From assembly GCF_030252325.1 (NCBI RefSeq), contig NZ_CP126981.1:4526001-4590000 (forward strand): 64,000 nt of DNA, read 5' to 3'. This stretch comes from Candidatus Mycobacterium wuenschmannii (GTDB lineage: Bacteria > Actinomycetota > Actinomycetes > Mycobacteriales > Mycobacteriaceae). Of this stretch, positions 18,354 through 26,102 are shown one piece after another. How positions within the stretch are numbered: the first letter of the stretch is position 1; every line of letters begins with the position of its first letter. The notes beneath the pieces are model-generated. The model saw only the letters and a list, made by a program, of their open reading frames with translations, was not told where the DNA came from and ran no database searches. The position numbers were made by a program, and so were the translations under genes.

Positions 18354-19076
18354 CTACTGCAACCCATCGGCTACCAGGCTGGCTCCGTGGACGCTGATCA
18401 GGTGTTGCTGACCGGAGCCGCCGACGACACGGCACCAACTCTTCACGTCGAGAACGTCGTTCATCAGCGTGATGTCGAATCCGCCGTACATGCCCGGCAC
18501 CGGAAACCAGACGCGATTGCCGGCCACCTCGTGCAGGATGTCGACCGGTGGATAGCGCAGCACGTGCCGCGGGTCGCGGCCGTCGTAAAGCACGCCGCGG
18601 ATGCGCCCGTCGATGACCCCGGCGAGGTGGTGATCCAGAGCCTGGACAGTTGCCGGCGTCAAGGGTGAGGGTGACGGCTTCAGGTAGCGCTCCCGGAGTG
18701 CCAGCGAATTGTGCTGTTGTACGGCAACGTCTTTAGGCTTTTCGCCTTCCAGGTCACGTTGGCAGCGGATGTCGTGTGCGGTGCGTCCGTGAGCGTCGCG
18801 TAGCGACCGCACCGCACCCCGCTGTAGTAGCCCGGCAGCGATATCGACGGGGACGCCGTGCCAGGCGGCCTGGTGTAGCGGGGTGAACCAGGCCGGGCCA
18901 CCCGGTCGCCAGCTGTTGATGTCGGCGCGCGGGTCGTCGAGCAGGTCGAACACCGTTGACCAGTCACCTGCTTTGGCGGCGTCGGCGAGCAGGTGGCCCA
19001 CCGCGACCACGTCGTCCTTGAGGAGCGAGGGATCGAGGATTCCGCGCCAGACCAAGTGTTCGTTGTCTTCGAGCAT
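18354..19076 (-). CDS. Ankyrin-repeat protein
   Basis: This 240-residue protein contains two to three ankyrin-like repeats in its first half: AAKAGDWSTVFDLLDDPRAD, then TPLHQAAWHGVPVDIAAGLL and GRTAHDI. The second half (residues about 130-240) is unrelated to ankyrin and contains an acidic/aromatic segment HEVAGNRVWFPVPGMYGGF. A near-perfect Shine-Dalgarno AAAGGAGG precedes ATG 19076. It follows the ADP-ribosylglycohydrolase by 45 bp, so the two are probably one transcript. Ankyrin proteins usually act as binding partners; no catalytic motif is visible. Confidence 0.85.
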   Translation of the reverse strand: MLEDNEHLVWRGILDPSLLKDDVVAVGHLLADAAKAGDWSTVFDLLDDPRADINSWRPGGPAWFTPLHQAAWHGVPVDIAAGLLQRGAVRSLRDAHGRTAHDIRCQRDLEGEKPKDVAVQQHNSLALRERYLKPSPSPLTPATVQALDHHLAGVIDGRIRGVLYDGRDPRHVLRYPPVDILHEVAGNRVWFPVPGMYGGFDITLMNDVLDVKSWCRVVGGSGQQHLISVHGASLVADGLQ

Positions 19077-19121
19077 CGTTGCCTCCTTTGAGGGTGTTGA
19101 GTCTTGTTGCGGATCAACGGT

Positions 19122-20564
19122 TCACGCCGGCTGAGCGGTGAGACGTCGCATCGCTCGCCGGAACGCGAAGTTCGGATCTGCACCGGGCAGGGCCTCCTGC
19201 ACATCCACGATCGCCCGATCAGAGCTCACTCCGCGCAGCCGTGCGCCGTAGAGCGCGGCGACCGCAGGCGTGCGACTGTAGGCCGCTACGCAGTGCACCA
19301 GCACGGTCCGGCCCTCGGCACGCAGCTGCTCGAGCAGGCGGACGGTGTCGAGTAAGACGTAATCCAGGTGCGGATTCTCGTCGGGATCCGAGCGATCGAT
19401 GAGCCGAACTTCGGCGTGCGGCATGGTGTGGCGCATGTCGTCGTCGGCCAGCCGGCACAACGAGATCACCGCATCCACCTCATCGGGTAGCCCGCGCAGC
19501 ACACCGACGCCGCCGAGTAGAACCTTGTCGTCGTAGGGATGGACGGCCAGGGTGTCGATGGGGGAGCCGGGATAGCGGTAGTCGAATCGGTCGGGCGCAC
19601 CGTCCCGTTCGATCGCCGAGGCCAAGCCCACCAGTTCGTGGGCTGTGATGCCGGGCCAGCCGTGCAGCAGTACGCGCCACTCCAGCGGCACCGCGGATGC
19701 GCCGTGGGCCGCGCCCAGAAGCGCGGCCGCGATCGCCGCGACCGTGTCGGTGTCGTTGCCGCACCGGACAGCGGCGTCGAGGGCCAGCCGCAGATGGTCG
19801 GCCCGGAAGGTGCCCGACTGGGGGTTGTCGGCGGGGATCGCCGTAGTGGCGATCGCGCACCAGGCGGCCTGCAATGCTTCGACGACCCAGCCGTTGTTGG
19901 GAAAGTCCGCGGGGCGTGACCGCTCAGCCACGTCGAGGCGCTTCGACCACAGTTCGCGACGCTCGGCGTCGATGTGGCGCAACCCGATTCGCACATGGAG
20001 CTCGCCGGTGTGCACCGCGTGCCGGATGGCGCAGCACCACAGCACGCAGGCGTCGCCGGCCTCGGGGTCGTAGTGGGTTAGCTCGCTGATCGCACGCGCG
20101 GCCGCCACCATGGCGTCTTCGTCGCCGAGGTAGCGCAGCGCGACCGGCGCCGTCCGCATCAGCGACCCGTTGCCGGCGGTGCGGCCGGAATGGGTATGCA
20201 GCAGCTCGGATTCGGCGCGCGCGCGGTCGGCAGTGATCAGACCATCGCGGCCCGCGGCCCGCAACACTGAGCTGGTCTGGATGCCGACATCCTTGGCCGT
20301 GCGCGACCATTCCCACCACCGGGCGACGATTGCGTTCTGAGCGGACGCCTCCCGCAGGTCGGAGCCGGTGGCAGCCACTTCCGCGATCGCGATGGCCATA
20401 GCGGTGTCGTCGGTCCACTCGCCGCGCTCCCACATCCCGCCGCCGACCATCGCGACGTCGAGTTCGGGTCCGCGGGGCGGGTGAAACTCGTAGGGGGCAC
20501 CCAAGGCGTCGCCGGCTGCGGCGCCGAGCAGCACACCTTCGACGCGGTCGTTGTATGAGCCCAT
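19122..20564 (-). CDS. ADP-ribosylglycohydrolase fused to dual-specificity phosphatase domain
   Basis: The 480-residue protein joins two hydrolase domains. Residues 1 to about 310 are a DraG/ARH-type ADP-ribosylglycohydrolase: GAAAGDALGAPYEF at 14-27, the metal-binding WTDDTAMA with Thr51-Asp52-Asp53, GNGSLMRTAPVAL, and a second metal site GNDTDTVAAIAAALLG. The C-terminal part holds a cysteine phosphatase signature HCVAAYSRT with Cys425 and Arg431. It could remove ADP-ribose from a macromolecule or small molecule and also dephosphorylate. ATG 20564 has AGGAG 9 nt upstream; ATG 20600 overlaps the palindrome and is less likely. It diverges from a NUDIX-wHTH regulator. Confidence 0.92.
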   Translation of the reverse strand: MGSYNDRVEGVLLGAAAGDALGAPYEFHPPRGPELDVAMVGGGMWERGEWTDDTAMAIAIAEVAATGSDLREASAQNAIVARWWEWSRTAKDVGIQTSSVLRAAGRDGLITADRARAESELLHTHSGRTAGNGSLMRTAPVALRYLGDEDAMVAAARAISELTHYDPEAGDACVLWCCAIRHAVHTGELHVRIGLRHIDAERRELWSKRLDVAERSRPADFPNNGWVVEALQAAWCAIATTAIPADNPQSGTFRADHLRLALDAAVRCGNDTDTVAAIAAALLGAAHGASAVPLEWRVLLHGWPGITAHELVGLASAIERDGAPDRFDYRYPGSPIDTLAVHPYDDKVLLGGVGVLRGLPDEVDAVISLCRLADDDMRHTMPHAEVRLIDRSDPDENPHLDYVLLDTVRLLEQLRAEGRTVLVHCVAAYSRTPAVAALYGARLRGVSSDRAIVDVQEALPGADPNFAFRRAMRRLTAQPA

Positions 20565-20593
20565 ATCGATCAACTCCTCTTGCTCATTTGTTT

Positions 20594-20705
20594 TGCGCAT
20601 ATCTGCGCTAATTTCCCATAGAGTACGCCGGGGGTCTGACAAATATTCCGTCGTTCCTGGTGCCGGGCCACTGATCAGCCATATTGCGTAAGATCGCGCT
20701 AAATA
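20594..20705. promoter_or_regulatory. Two copies of a TGCGnA...GCGCTAA site
   Basis: The gap between the divergent ADP-ribosylglycohydrolase and NUDIX regulator has a perfect palindrome GCGCA-tatc-TGCGC inside 20594-20614. A related site begins at 20685 (TGCGTAAGATCGCGCTAA). They share TGCG-n-A-n5-GCGCTAA and start 91 bp apart. One is near each gene start, which suits an operator pair for the NrtR-like regulator. Confidence 0.5.
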
Positions 20706-20728
20706 TCGCCCTATCCGAGGATGTTGAT

Positions 20729-21391
20729 TTGAGTAAGCGAGTGTGGCGGGACAGCGACGGACACGCTCTAACCGATTTCGTCCGCCCGTCGGTCGCAGTC
20801 GACACCGCGGCGTTGTCGCTGCATGACGATTTGGGCCTGGTGGTGCTGCAGGTGCGGCGCCCGACGGGACGGGGATGGGCGCTACCGGGAACCTTTTTGC
20901 ACGAGAAGGAGACGCTAGCCAAAGCCGTCGACCGCTCACTGCGCGACAAGGCGAACATTCGTGGGTTGCAGCCACGACAGTTGCATGTGTTCGACGACCC
21001 GGATCGCGACGAGCGAGGGTGGGTGCTCTCTGTCGCGCATATCGAGGTAGTGCGCCTCGAGCGGCTGTCGTCGCGGTATCCCGCTAGCACGCGGCTGATG
21101 CCGACATCGGCGCCGGGCCAACTCAGCCACGACCACGGCATCATTATCGAGCGCGCCGTCGACTACTTGCGTTCGCGCTACCGCCACCGACCCGATCCAG
21201 ATCGGCTCCTGCCGGATGAATTCACCCTCCGGCAACTGCGGCTCGCGCATGAGGAAGTTGCCGGAGTTGTGTTGCCGCGCGACACATTTCGGCGAAACAT
21301 GGACCCGCACCTCGTCGGAGTCGGAAAGCTGATTTCCGAGGGGCGCGGCCGTCCCGCGGAGCTTTTCCGACGCAGGTCCGACGCGCGTTAG
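20729..21391 (+). CDS. NrtR-like transcription regulator (NUDIX plus wHTH)
   Basis: This 220-residue regulator has an N-terminal NUDIX fold and a C-terminal winged helix. The NUDIX box region GWALPGTFLHEKETLAKAVD is followed by RSLRDKANI in place of the catalytic REUXEE, so hydrolase activity should be lost while ligand binding is kept. The wHTH includes FTLRQLRLAHEEVAG and DTFRRNMDPHLVG. NrtR family members bind ADP-ribose or related NAD metabolites and release DNA. TTG 20729 follows GAGG and gives a family-like start (MSKRVWRDSDG); TTG 20684 overlaps an operator-like site. It diverges from the ADP-ribosylglycohydrolase, its probable target. Confidence 0.88.
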   Translation: MSKRVWRDSDGHALTDFVRPSVAVDTAALSLHDDLGLVVLQVRRPTGRGWALPGTFLHEKETLAKAVDRSLRDKANIRGLQPRQLHVFDDPDRDERGWVLSVAHIEVVRLERLSSRYPASTRLMPTSAPGQLSHDHGIIIERAVDYLRSRYRHRPDPDRLLPDEFTLRQLRLAHEEVAGVVLPRDTFRRNMDPHLVGVGKLISEGRGRPAELFRRRSDAR

Positions 21392-21572
21392 GCGGGTATA
21401 GGTCCGTCGGGCGGCACTAAACCTTGGAGCACTCGTATCCCAGGCTATTCCGTGCGTAAGCCCAGTCGGTCACGCGTTCGCTGCAGTGTCTTTGCGTAAC
21501 GACAGAACCAGGTCCTGACATGAGAGGTCGTGTCGTACCCCTATGCCAAAGTGGGAGTGGAAGGAGTCGAAG

Positions 21573-22175
21573 ATGACAAGCCAGACCCAGTCGCCGCGTC
21601 TCACGCAGAGGTTCGACGACGCGCTCACGTATTCGGCGGGCAAGCACCGTGAACAGTTGCGTAAGGGTGGCGATATCCCATATCTGGGCCATCTGCTCGC
21701 GGTTGCCGGGTATGTGATCGAGGCAGGCGGCACTGAAAATCAAGTCATCGCTGCATTGCTGCACGACACTGCTGAAGATCAGGGCGGCGAGCCGATACTG
21801 GCGGAGATTCGAGAGAAGTTCGGCGACGAGGTTGCATCAATCGTCAGGGAATGCAGCGACACCGTCGTGACGCCGAAGCCGCCCTGGCGTGAGCGCAAAG
21901 AGAACTACATCAACCATTTATCCGAGGCATCCGACAGCGCCGTCCTCGTGTCGCTGGCCGACAAACTGAACAACGCGCACGCAATCCTGCGGGACTTCCG
22001 CAGGCACAAAGCCCAGTTGTGGGAGCGGTTCAGCGTCAAAGACCCGGCGGATCACCTGTGGTACTACAAGTCGCTGCTCGAGGTCTATCGCGGGCGCTTT
22101 CCAGATAGCTGGATGGCGGACGAGTTAGCCGAGGTTCTCGATGCGCTCGAGCGCGAGGTTGGCGAAGCGGCCTAG
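21573..22175 (+). CDS. HD-domain phosphohydrolase, alarmone-hydrolase-like
   Basis: This 200-residue protein is a stand-alone HD domain like the hydrolase half of RelA/SpoT and small (p)ppGpp hydrolases. The metal ligands are visible as IPYLGHLLAV, the HD-ED motif LLHDTAEDQGG and SLADKLNNAHAI. No synthetase or regulatory domain follows. GGAAGGAG lies upstream of ATG 21573. The substrate could be (p)ppGpp or another pyrophosphate nucleotide such as NADPH; the family has both. It is 182 bp downstream of the NUDIX regulator on the same strand, possibly with its own promoter. Confidence 0.85.
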   Translation: MTSQTQSPRLTQRFDDALTYSAGKHREQLRKGGDIPYLGHLLAVAGYVIEAGGTENQVIAALLHDTAEDQGGEPILAEIREKFGDEVASIVRECSDTVVTPKPPWRERKENYINHLSEASDSAVLVSLADKLNNAHAILRDFRRHKAQLWERFSVKDPADHLWYYKSLLEVYRGRFPDSWMADELAEVLDALEREVGEAA

Positions 22176-22211
22176 CGTGGAAGCAAGAGTACATACGACG
22201 GGAGCAACTCG

Positions 22212-22727
22212 ATGGAAGCCTGGGACGCGATCACGGCGCGGCGCAATGTCCGCCAGTACAAACCGGAACCGGTGCCTGACGAAGATCTCAACCGTATCGC
22301 CGAAGCCGGTTGGCGGGCGCCGTCGGCGAAGAACCGCCAAGCGTGGGATTTCGTTATCGTCACTGATAGGGCTCAGCTGCAAGAGCTTTCGACGGTCTGG
22401 CAGGGCGCAGGGCATATCGCCGGGGCCGCGGCGGCGATCGCTTTCGTGCTGCCCGAGCCGCCAGACGAGCGTCGACGAGTCACCGACCAGTACGATTTGG
22501 GGCAGGCCACGATGGCGATGATGATCGCGGCGACCGACCGCGGTATTGGGACCGGACACTCATCGGTGGGAGATCAGGACAAGGCGCGTTTCATCCTTCG
22601 TGTGCCCGAGGGTTACCAAGTGGCATACCTCCTTGGCATCGGATATCCCGCGGACCGACCGCTCAAGCCGATTCGCAAGCCGAACCGGCGACCGTTCGAA
22701 GAGGTTGTGCACCAAGGGCATTGGTGA
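22212..22727 (+). CDS. Nitroreductase-family oxidoreductase
   Basis: This 171-residue FMN-dependent oxidoreductase has the family start AWDAITARRNVRQYKPEPVP, the flavin-contact segment GWRAPSAKNRQAW and the C-terminal VAYLLGIGYPADR with the usual R.P motif near the end. It is short for the family (180-220 residues) but complete. ATG 22212 is 36 bp after the HD gene on the same strand. The electron acceptor cannot be told from sequence. Confidence 0.88.
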   Translation: MEAWDAITARRNVRQYKPEPVPDEDLNRIAEAGWRAPSAKNRQAWDFVIVTDRAQLQELSTVWQGAGHIAGAAAAIAFVLPEPPDERRRVTDQYDLGQATMAMMIAATDRGIGTGHSSVGDQDKARFILRVPEGYQVAYLLGIGYPADRPLKPIRKPNRRPFEEVVHQGHW

Positions 22728-22821
22728 CGGCGGCGGTTCTACGTCTGATTGGGGGCTACTTATCGCAGCTTTGTGAGAGTTTGCAGCAAGCCCAATCCAC
22801 GAAAGTGATTCCTAGCAGTGC

Positions 22822-23400
22822 TCAGTCCCACGACATCGCCGCAAACATAAACAACCCCCAACTGAATCCCGCCCCGTAACTTTCTCCTTCCCAAACGAAT
22901 TCGTGCTCTTCGTATCCGGGCAGATGGCCGTCTACGAATGACCACTTTCGCCCAGCGCTCAAGGGGCCGAACCGATCTGCGAACTCAGCGACATCCATAG
23001 TCCACATCTCAAGGTCGACCGGTGCGCCGACGCGGTTGGCGACATTGTCCGTGCGTTGGTAGCCCGCCGATTCGATGTGTCCGCTGTGACTGCCGGTGGC
23101 CTTGAATCTAAATCCCGGCCACAGCACGCTGTCGTACTCGAGACTGGTGGCATCTTGCATCTCCGGTTGCAACAGCCGCTTCATATTGGTGAAAAAATGA
23201 GCTTCGCCAGCAAGGGCTTTGGTTATCTTTTCGTGGCTATGAGCCGCTCTCTCGATTGAAATGCGATTCTGCGCCAGCTTCGCTTCTAGCTGAGATTCAT
23301 TGTGCGACATCTTTATTCTCAGCTTCATGGACACAAGCAGGTGTGCTTCGAAGTCAATAGTGGTAACGCCTGGATCTGAGTTCATCATGTGTCCGTTCAT
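22822..23400 (-). CDS. Unknown 192-residue protein
   Basis: I do not recognise the family. The first 70 residues are helical and polar (MSHNESQLEAKLAQNRIS), the rest is rich in Trp, Phe and Gly and ends GEGSYGAGFSW-like and FMFAAMSWD. Composition is more AT-rich than the backbone genes, suggesting acquisition. ATG 23400 overlaps the stop of a truncated EspC-like remnant (ATGA), the same position a toxin gene occupies behind the intact EspC-like gene at 27205. It could be a toxin remnant or immunity protein, but nothing in the sequence shows this. Later ATGs in the frame are alternative starts. Confidence 0.5.
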   Translation of the reverse strand: MNGHMMNSDPGVTTIDFEAHLLVSMKLRIKMSHNESQLEAKLAQNRISIERAAHSHEKITKALAGEAHFFTNMKRLLQPEMQDATSLEYDSVLWPGFRFKATGSHSGHIESAGYQRTDNVANRVGAPVDLEMWTMDVAEFADRFGPLSAGRKWSFVDGHLPGYEEHEFVWEGESYGAGFSWGLFMFAAMSWD

Positions 23401-23603
23401 CTAACCCGAGCGGCGTCGATCGCAGCCGCGCTGGCCTGGCAGGACAGCCCAACCTCCGGTGGCGCGACCACCTGGTGGAGGTCGCCAACGGACGCGCCCC
23501 AGCGGGTGGACATGGCATGCAGATCGGCCGTGTTCACATGCAGTTCTTGCCCCACGGGCGGCAGTGTAAGTTGGGGCAACAATCGCTCACCAGTCACCCG
23601 CAT
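23397..23603 (-). pseudogene. Truncated EspC-like ESX target, decayed copy
   Basis: The frame from ATG 23603 translates to MRVTGERLLPQLTLPPVGQ and then ELHVNTADLHAMSTRWGASV, nearly identical to the intact EspC-like gene at 27205-27552. It stops after SCQASAAAIDAARVR, losing the last 49 residues or so of the intact copy. The nucleotide match of 23403-23635 to 27363-27600 is very high by eye. It is best read as a decayed duplicate, although its stop overlaps the next ATG and it could still be translated. Confidence 0.8.
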
Positions 23604-23732
23604 AGGCCGGTCGAAGGTGCTGAGTAACCGTCGTGACTTCCTGGTCGGTTCGAGACTCCCGGTAATTCGTTCGGTGAGCCCTTCGTCGTCGGCGGCATGG
23701 ATCTCTGCGTTGAGCGTGTGGCATGCCACTCA

Positions 23733-23915
23733 TCTTCGGCGACCCTGGCTAACGCGGAAATTAAAGGCGTCAAAGACCGTATCGAGCTAGACACCAGCGA
23801 AATGACCGTACTTCCGTTCAACGCCAACAGCCTTGACGCCATCGTCAGCAGCCTCGCCATCTACAACATTCCGGGCAACGCCGGCCGGTGGCGAGCTCTC
23901 GCCAAGGTGGTTCGA
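23733..23915 (+). pseudogene. Methyltransferase fragment, decayed copy
   Basis: Residues read as SSATLANAEIKGVKDRIEL, then TVLPFNANSLDAIVSSLAIY and NIPGNAGRWRAL. These match the middle of the methyltransferase at 27601-28365 (ATLANAEIEGVKDRIEL, IVSSLAIHNIPG). The SAM-binding motif I and the N-terminal 130 residues are missing, and the match ends near 23915. This is the partner of the truncated EspC-like remnant; about 400 bp present in the intact copy is absent here. Confidence 0.8.
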
Positions 23916-24090
23916 CCGAGGCGGCGCCGCCCCCCCGTCAAAGCGACCGCCAAACTCATTCCGCCCCGATGGAATTCATGCTCTTCAAACACTGAAAGCA
24001 GTGGGCCGGGAAGGGGCTACCGGAGACCGTCAGTCGTCAACCCAATTCGCTTCGCGAACGTGACCCAATGTATGCCAGGGAACACCGAAA

Positions 24091-25059
24091 TTACTCCAGA
24101 GTGATGCTTCGATCGTCGCGCACCACGATCGTCAACCGTTCGTCCGGTGCGACCACGGTCCTCAAGAGGGCGGTACCGATTCTGAGTACACCGGAACGCG
24201 ACCGGTCGGGCCCGTTGCGTGGATCCCAACGCGCCTCAACCGCAGCGCCACGCAGAATCACTTCAACATCTTGCTTAGCCGTCGGAAACAAGGACTTGCT
24301 GGACGACGGAATCCGGATCGCCCCGCCTCGCAGATCAGCTTCGGTCACTCTTTGCGTCACCGCAGCCTGGCCCAATGTGACTGGCTCAATGGGCCTTTGG
24401 CGCCAAGTATCGAGCTCGGCGTCCTGCGGTTCGGTATCGGAGGTACGGCTGCTCGGGATCGGGCCGCGGGCGCCGGTGATTCCGTGCCTTTTACGTCGCC
24501 CGCCCGGCATCACCAAATTGGCGAAGGGAATGGCAAGTTGGGCGTCGTACAGTGCTGCTCGCGATGAGGGTGATACCTGGGCCGAAAACGCGTGTAGCAG
24601 CTTCCGTTCAGCCTCGTCGGGTGCTGCGCACGGTGCGTAATGAACCCACATGTGATTCAGATCTGCCAATGTCTTCAACGGCCATCCGCCCGCGTGCGGT
24701 CGCTCGGCACCCAGCGGAGTGCGGTAGTACTGGGCGACGCGTTGGGCCACTGACGTTCCCGCCAGCCCGATGTACACGATGCTTTCGTCTCTCAACCACA
24801 TCGACGAAATGCGTTCTGCCAGGCGTGTCCACGAAGGGCGCCGACGATCGAGCAGCAGTTCCGGCCGACGAGATAACAGTTGCTGGACGGCTGCCGGCGA
24901 GATGTGGCACTCCGACTGAGTTGGGCACTCCTCGGGCAGACCGCTCAGTGACACGAGGTACACGCCCGGCTGGTCGAGTGGGATGCGGTCCAACCATGCA
25001 GAGGCGCCCAGCCAGTTGAGGTTGGCTGAGTTCAACAGTGTCGCTGCACTTGTCGGCAC
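24091..25059 (-). CDS. GIY-YIG domain protein with C-terminal beta domain
   Basis: The 322-residue product has a GIY-YIG-like N-terminal half: GVYLVSLSG near residue 32, VYIGLAGTSVAQRVAQYY about residue 97, and a Glu in APDEAERKLLHAF. The C-terminal 110 residues (LRGGAIRIPSSSKSLFP, EVILRGAAVEARWDP, RSGVLRIGTALL) look like a beta-rich DNA-binding domain of the kind attached to restriction nucleases. No methyltransferase is adjacent. GTG 25059 has only a weak ribosome site, so the start is uncertain. Function is probably DNA cleavage or binding; the family call is moderate. Confidence 0.65.
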   Translation of the reverse strand: MPTSAATLLNSANLNWLGASAWLDRIPLDQPGVYLVSLSGLPEECPTQSECHISPAAVQQLLSRRPELLLDRRRPSWTRLAERISSMWLRDESIVYIGLAGTSVAQRVAQYYRTPLGAERPHAGGWPLKTLADLNHMWVHYAPCAAPDEAERKLLHAFSAQVSPSSRAALYDAQLAIPFANLVMPGGRRKRHGITGARGPIPSSRTSDTEPQDAELDTWRQRPIEPVTLGQAAVTQRVTEADLRGGAIRIPSSSKSLFPTAKQDVEVILRGAAVEARWDPRNGPDRSRSGVLRIGTALLRTVVAPDERLTIVVRDDRSITLE

Positions 25060-25288
25060 GGCAGAAATCTATCTTGAAGCGAGTGGCGATCGCATACTTC
25101 AGTCACTGCCGCGGTGCAGCCCCAGAGCTCAGCAGGCGCTGCGTGCGCGTCGGGGCGAAGCCAACGTCCGCGAACATCGTTTACCTAATTTAGTGTCTCG
25201 ACGGTTTACGACGCCTTCACTCCCGTGCGTCTTGCCCGACTGCTTACGGGACTTCGTCACCAGACGCATGTCCGTCCTGCGGTACTGG

Positions 25289-25585
25289 CTAGCTCTCGTA
25301 AAGCTTTCGATATGCCTCTCGCGCGCAGTCGAGTAATTCTTCTGAATCGATGCTCCCGTACACTCGATCACGCAACTCAGGATCCTCAACGAACGCATCG
25401 ACGTCTGCGAACAGCTTATCCAGAATGTCGAATTTCTCCCCGCCGACCTTAGTAGTGTCGCTTTTGAACAGAGATAAATAGGATCGTTCAAATTCTGGCG
25501 GTGACATTTCGCCATTGATGAACTCGAATATCACCTGCCTGTATCTGTTGGCCATCCGCGCGGCCGCTCCCATGTCAGACGACAT
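25289..25585 (-). CDS. Colicin-D-immunity-like protein
   Basis: This 98-residue acidic protein contains FEFINGEMSPPEFERSYLSL and then FDILDKLFADVDAFVEDPEL, the pattern I recall for colicin-D-type immunity proteins, which neutralise tRNA-cleaving toxins. ATG 25585 (MSSDMGAAARMANRYRQ) is the probable start; TTG 25594 is less likely. The region is AT-richer than its surroundings. It is the third small gene after the ESX toxin and on the same strand, so it probably protects against that toxin or a relative. Confidence 0.7.
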   Translation of the reverse strand: MSSDMGAAARMANRYRQVIFEFINGEMSPPEFERSYLSLFKSDTTKVGGEKFDILDKLFADVDAFVEDPELRDRVYGSIDSEELLDCAREAYRKLYES

Positions 25586-25620
25586 TAACGTCAACCATCT
25601 AATGCTCCCATGGTGGATGA

Positions 25621-25845
25621 TTACCTTCGCAGCTTGCTCGGGTCTAGCGTCTCCACCAGCCCGTCCGCAAATAGCGATCGGACGGTGTCGGCGACGAGCT
25701 GTTGGTGCTCAGCCGAGAGGTCACCTAGTTTGCCGTCGAAAGGACAGGCTTGGATGTCGGCCATAGAGACGAAATGAACATCGCCCACGTCAAGGATGTC
25801 GGCGCGAAGTGCCTGTTGCGCATCGACGAATCCGTTGAAGTTCAT
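25621..25845 (-). CDS. Small unknown protein in toxin-immunity cluster
   Basis: This 74-residue protein (MNFNGFVDAQQALRADILDV) ends TVRSLFADGLVETLDPSKLR. It has no family I recognise. Its ATG overlaps the stop of the preceding gene by 4 nt (ATGA), so the two are co-translated. The position directly behind a toxin and its first follower suggests an immunity or chaperone role; this is inferred from context only. Confidence 0.6.
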   Translation of the reverse strand: MNFNGFVDAQQALRADILDVGDVHFVSMADIQACPFDGKLGDLSAEHQQLVADTVRSLFADGLVETLDPSKLRR

Positions 25846-26102
25846 TCTCGGATGATTGGCCAGGCTTCAAGGTAAGCATCTATTGCGCGTTCAACCGCAA
25901 GGCCGTAGTCGTTCGGCATGTGTCCCGGACCGTAATTCGCGCTCAATGCAAAGTGGAGCGCGTCGATAACGGCATCACTCTGATCGTTGGTCGGACGCTC
26001 GACGCGACCTAGCTCGCTGACGAGGCTTGGGCTCCGACGCTCAAGCTCGTCCACGATGAGCTTTCGGTGGTCGGGCGGAATGGCGTCAAGCACGTTGCTC
26101 AT
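25842..26102 (-). CDS. Probable cognate immunity protein
   Basis: This 86-residue acidic protein (MSNVLDAIPPDHRKLIVDEL) follows the toxin gene directly. ATG 26102 overlaps the toxin stop as ATGA and has GGAGG 5 nt upstream; ATG 26114 is an alternative that would add four residues. Helical, with no membrane segment. In polymorphic toxin loci the immediately downstream small gene is usually the immunity gene, so that role is likely, though the family is unknown to me. Confidence 0.65.
   Translation of the reverse strand: MSNVLDAIPPDHRKLIVDELERRSPSLVSELGRVERPTNDQSDAVIDALHFALSANYGPGHMPNDYGLAVERAIDAYLEAWPIIRE

Noticed and set aside
23397..24090. Insertion sequence as the cause of the duplicate
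   Set aside because: No transposase frame, terminal repeats or target-site duplication found near either copy.
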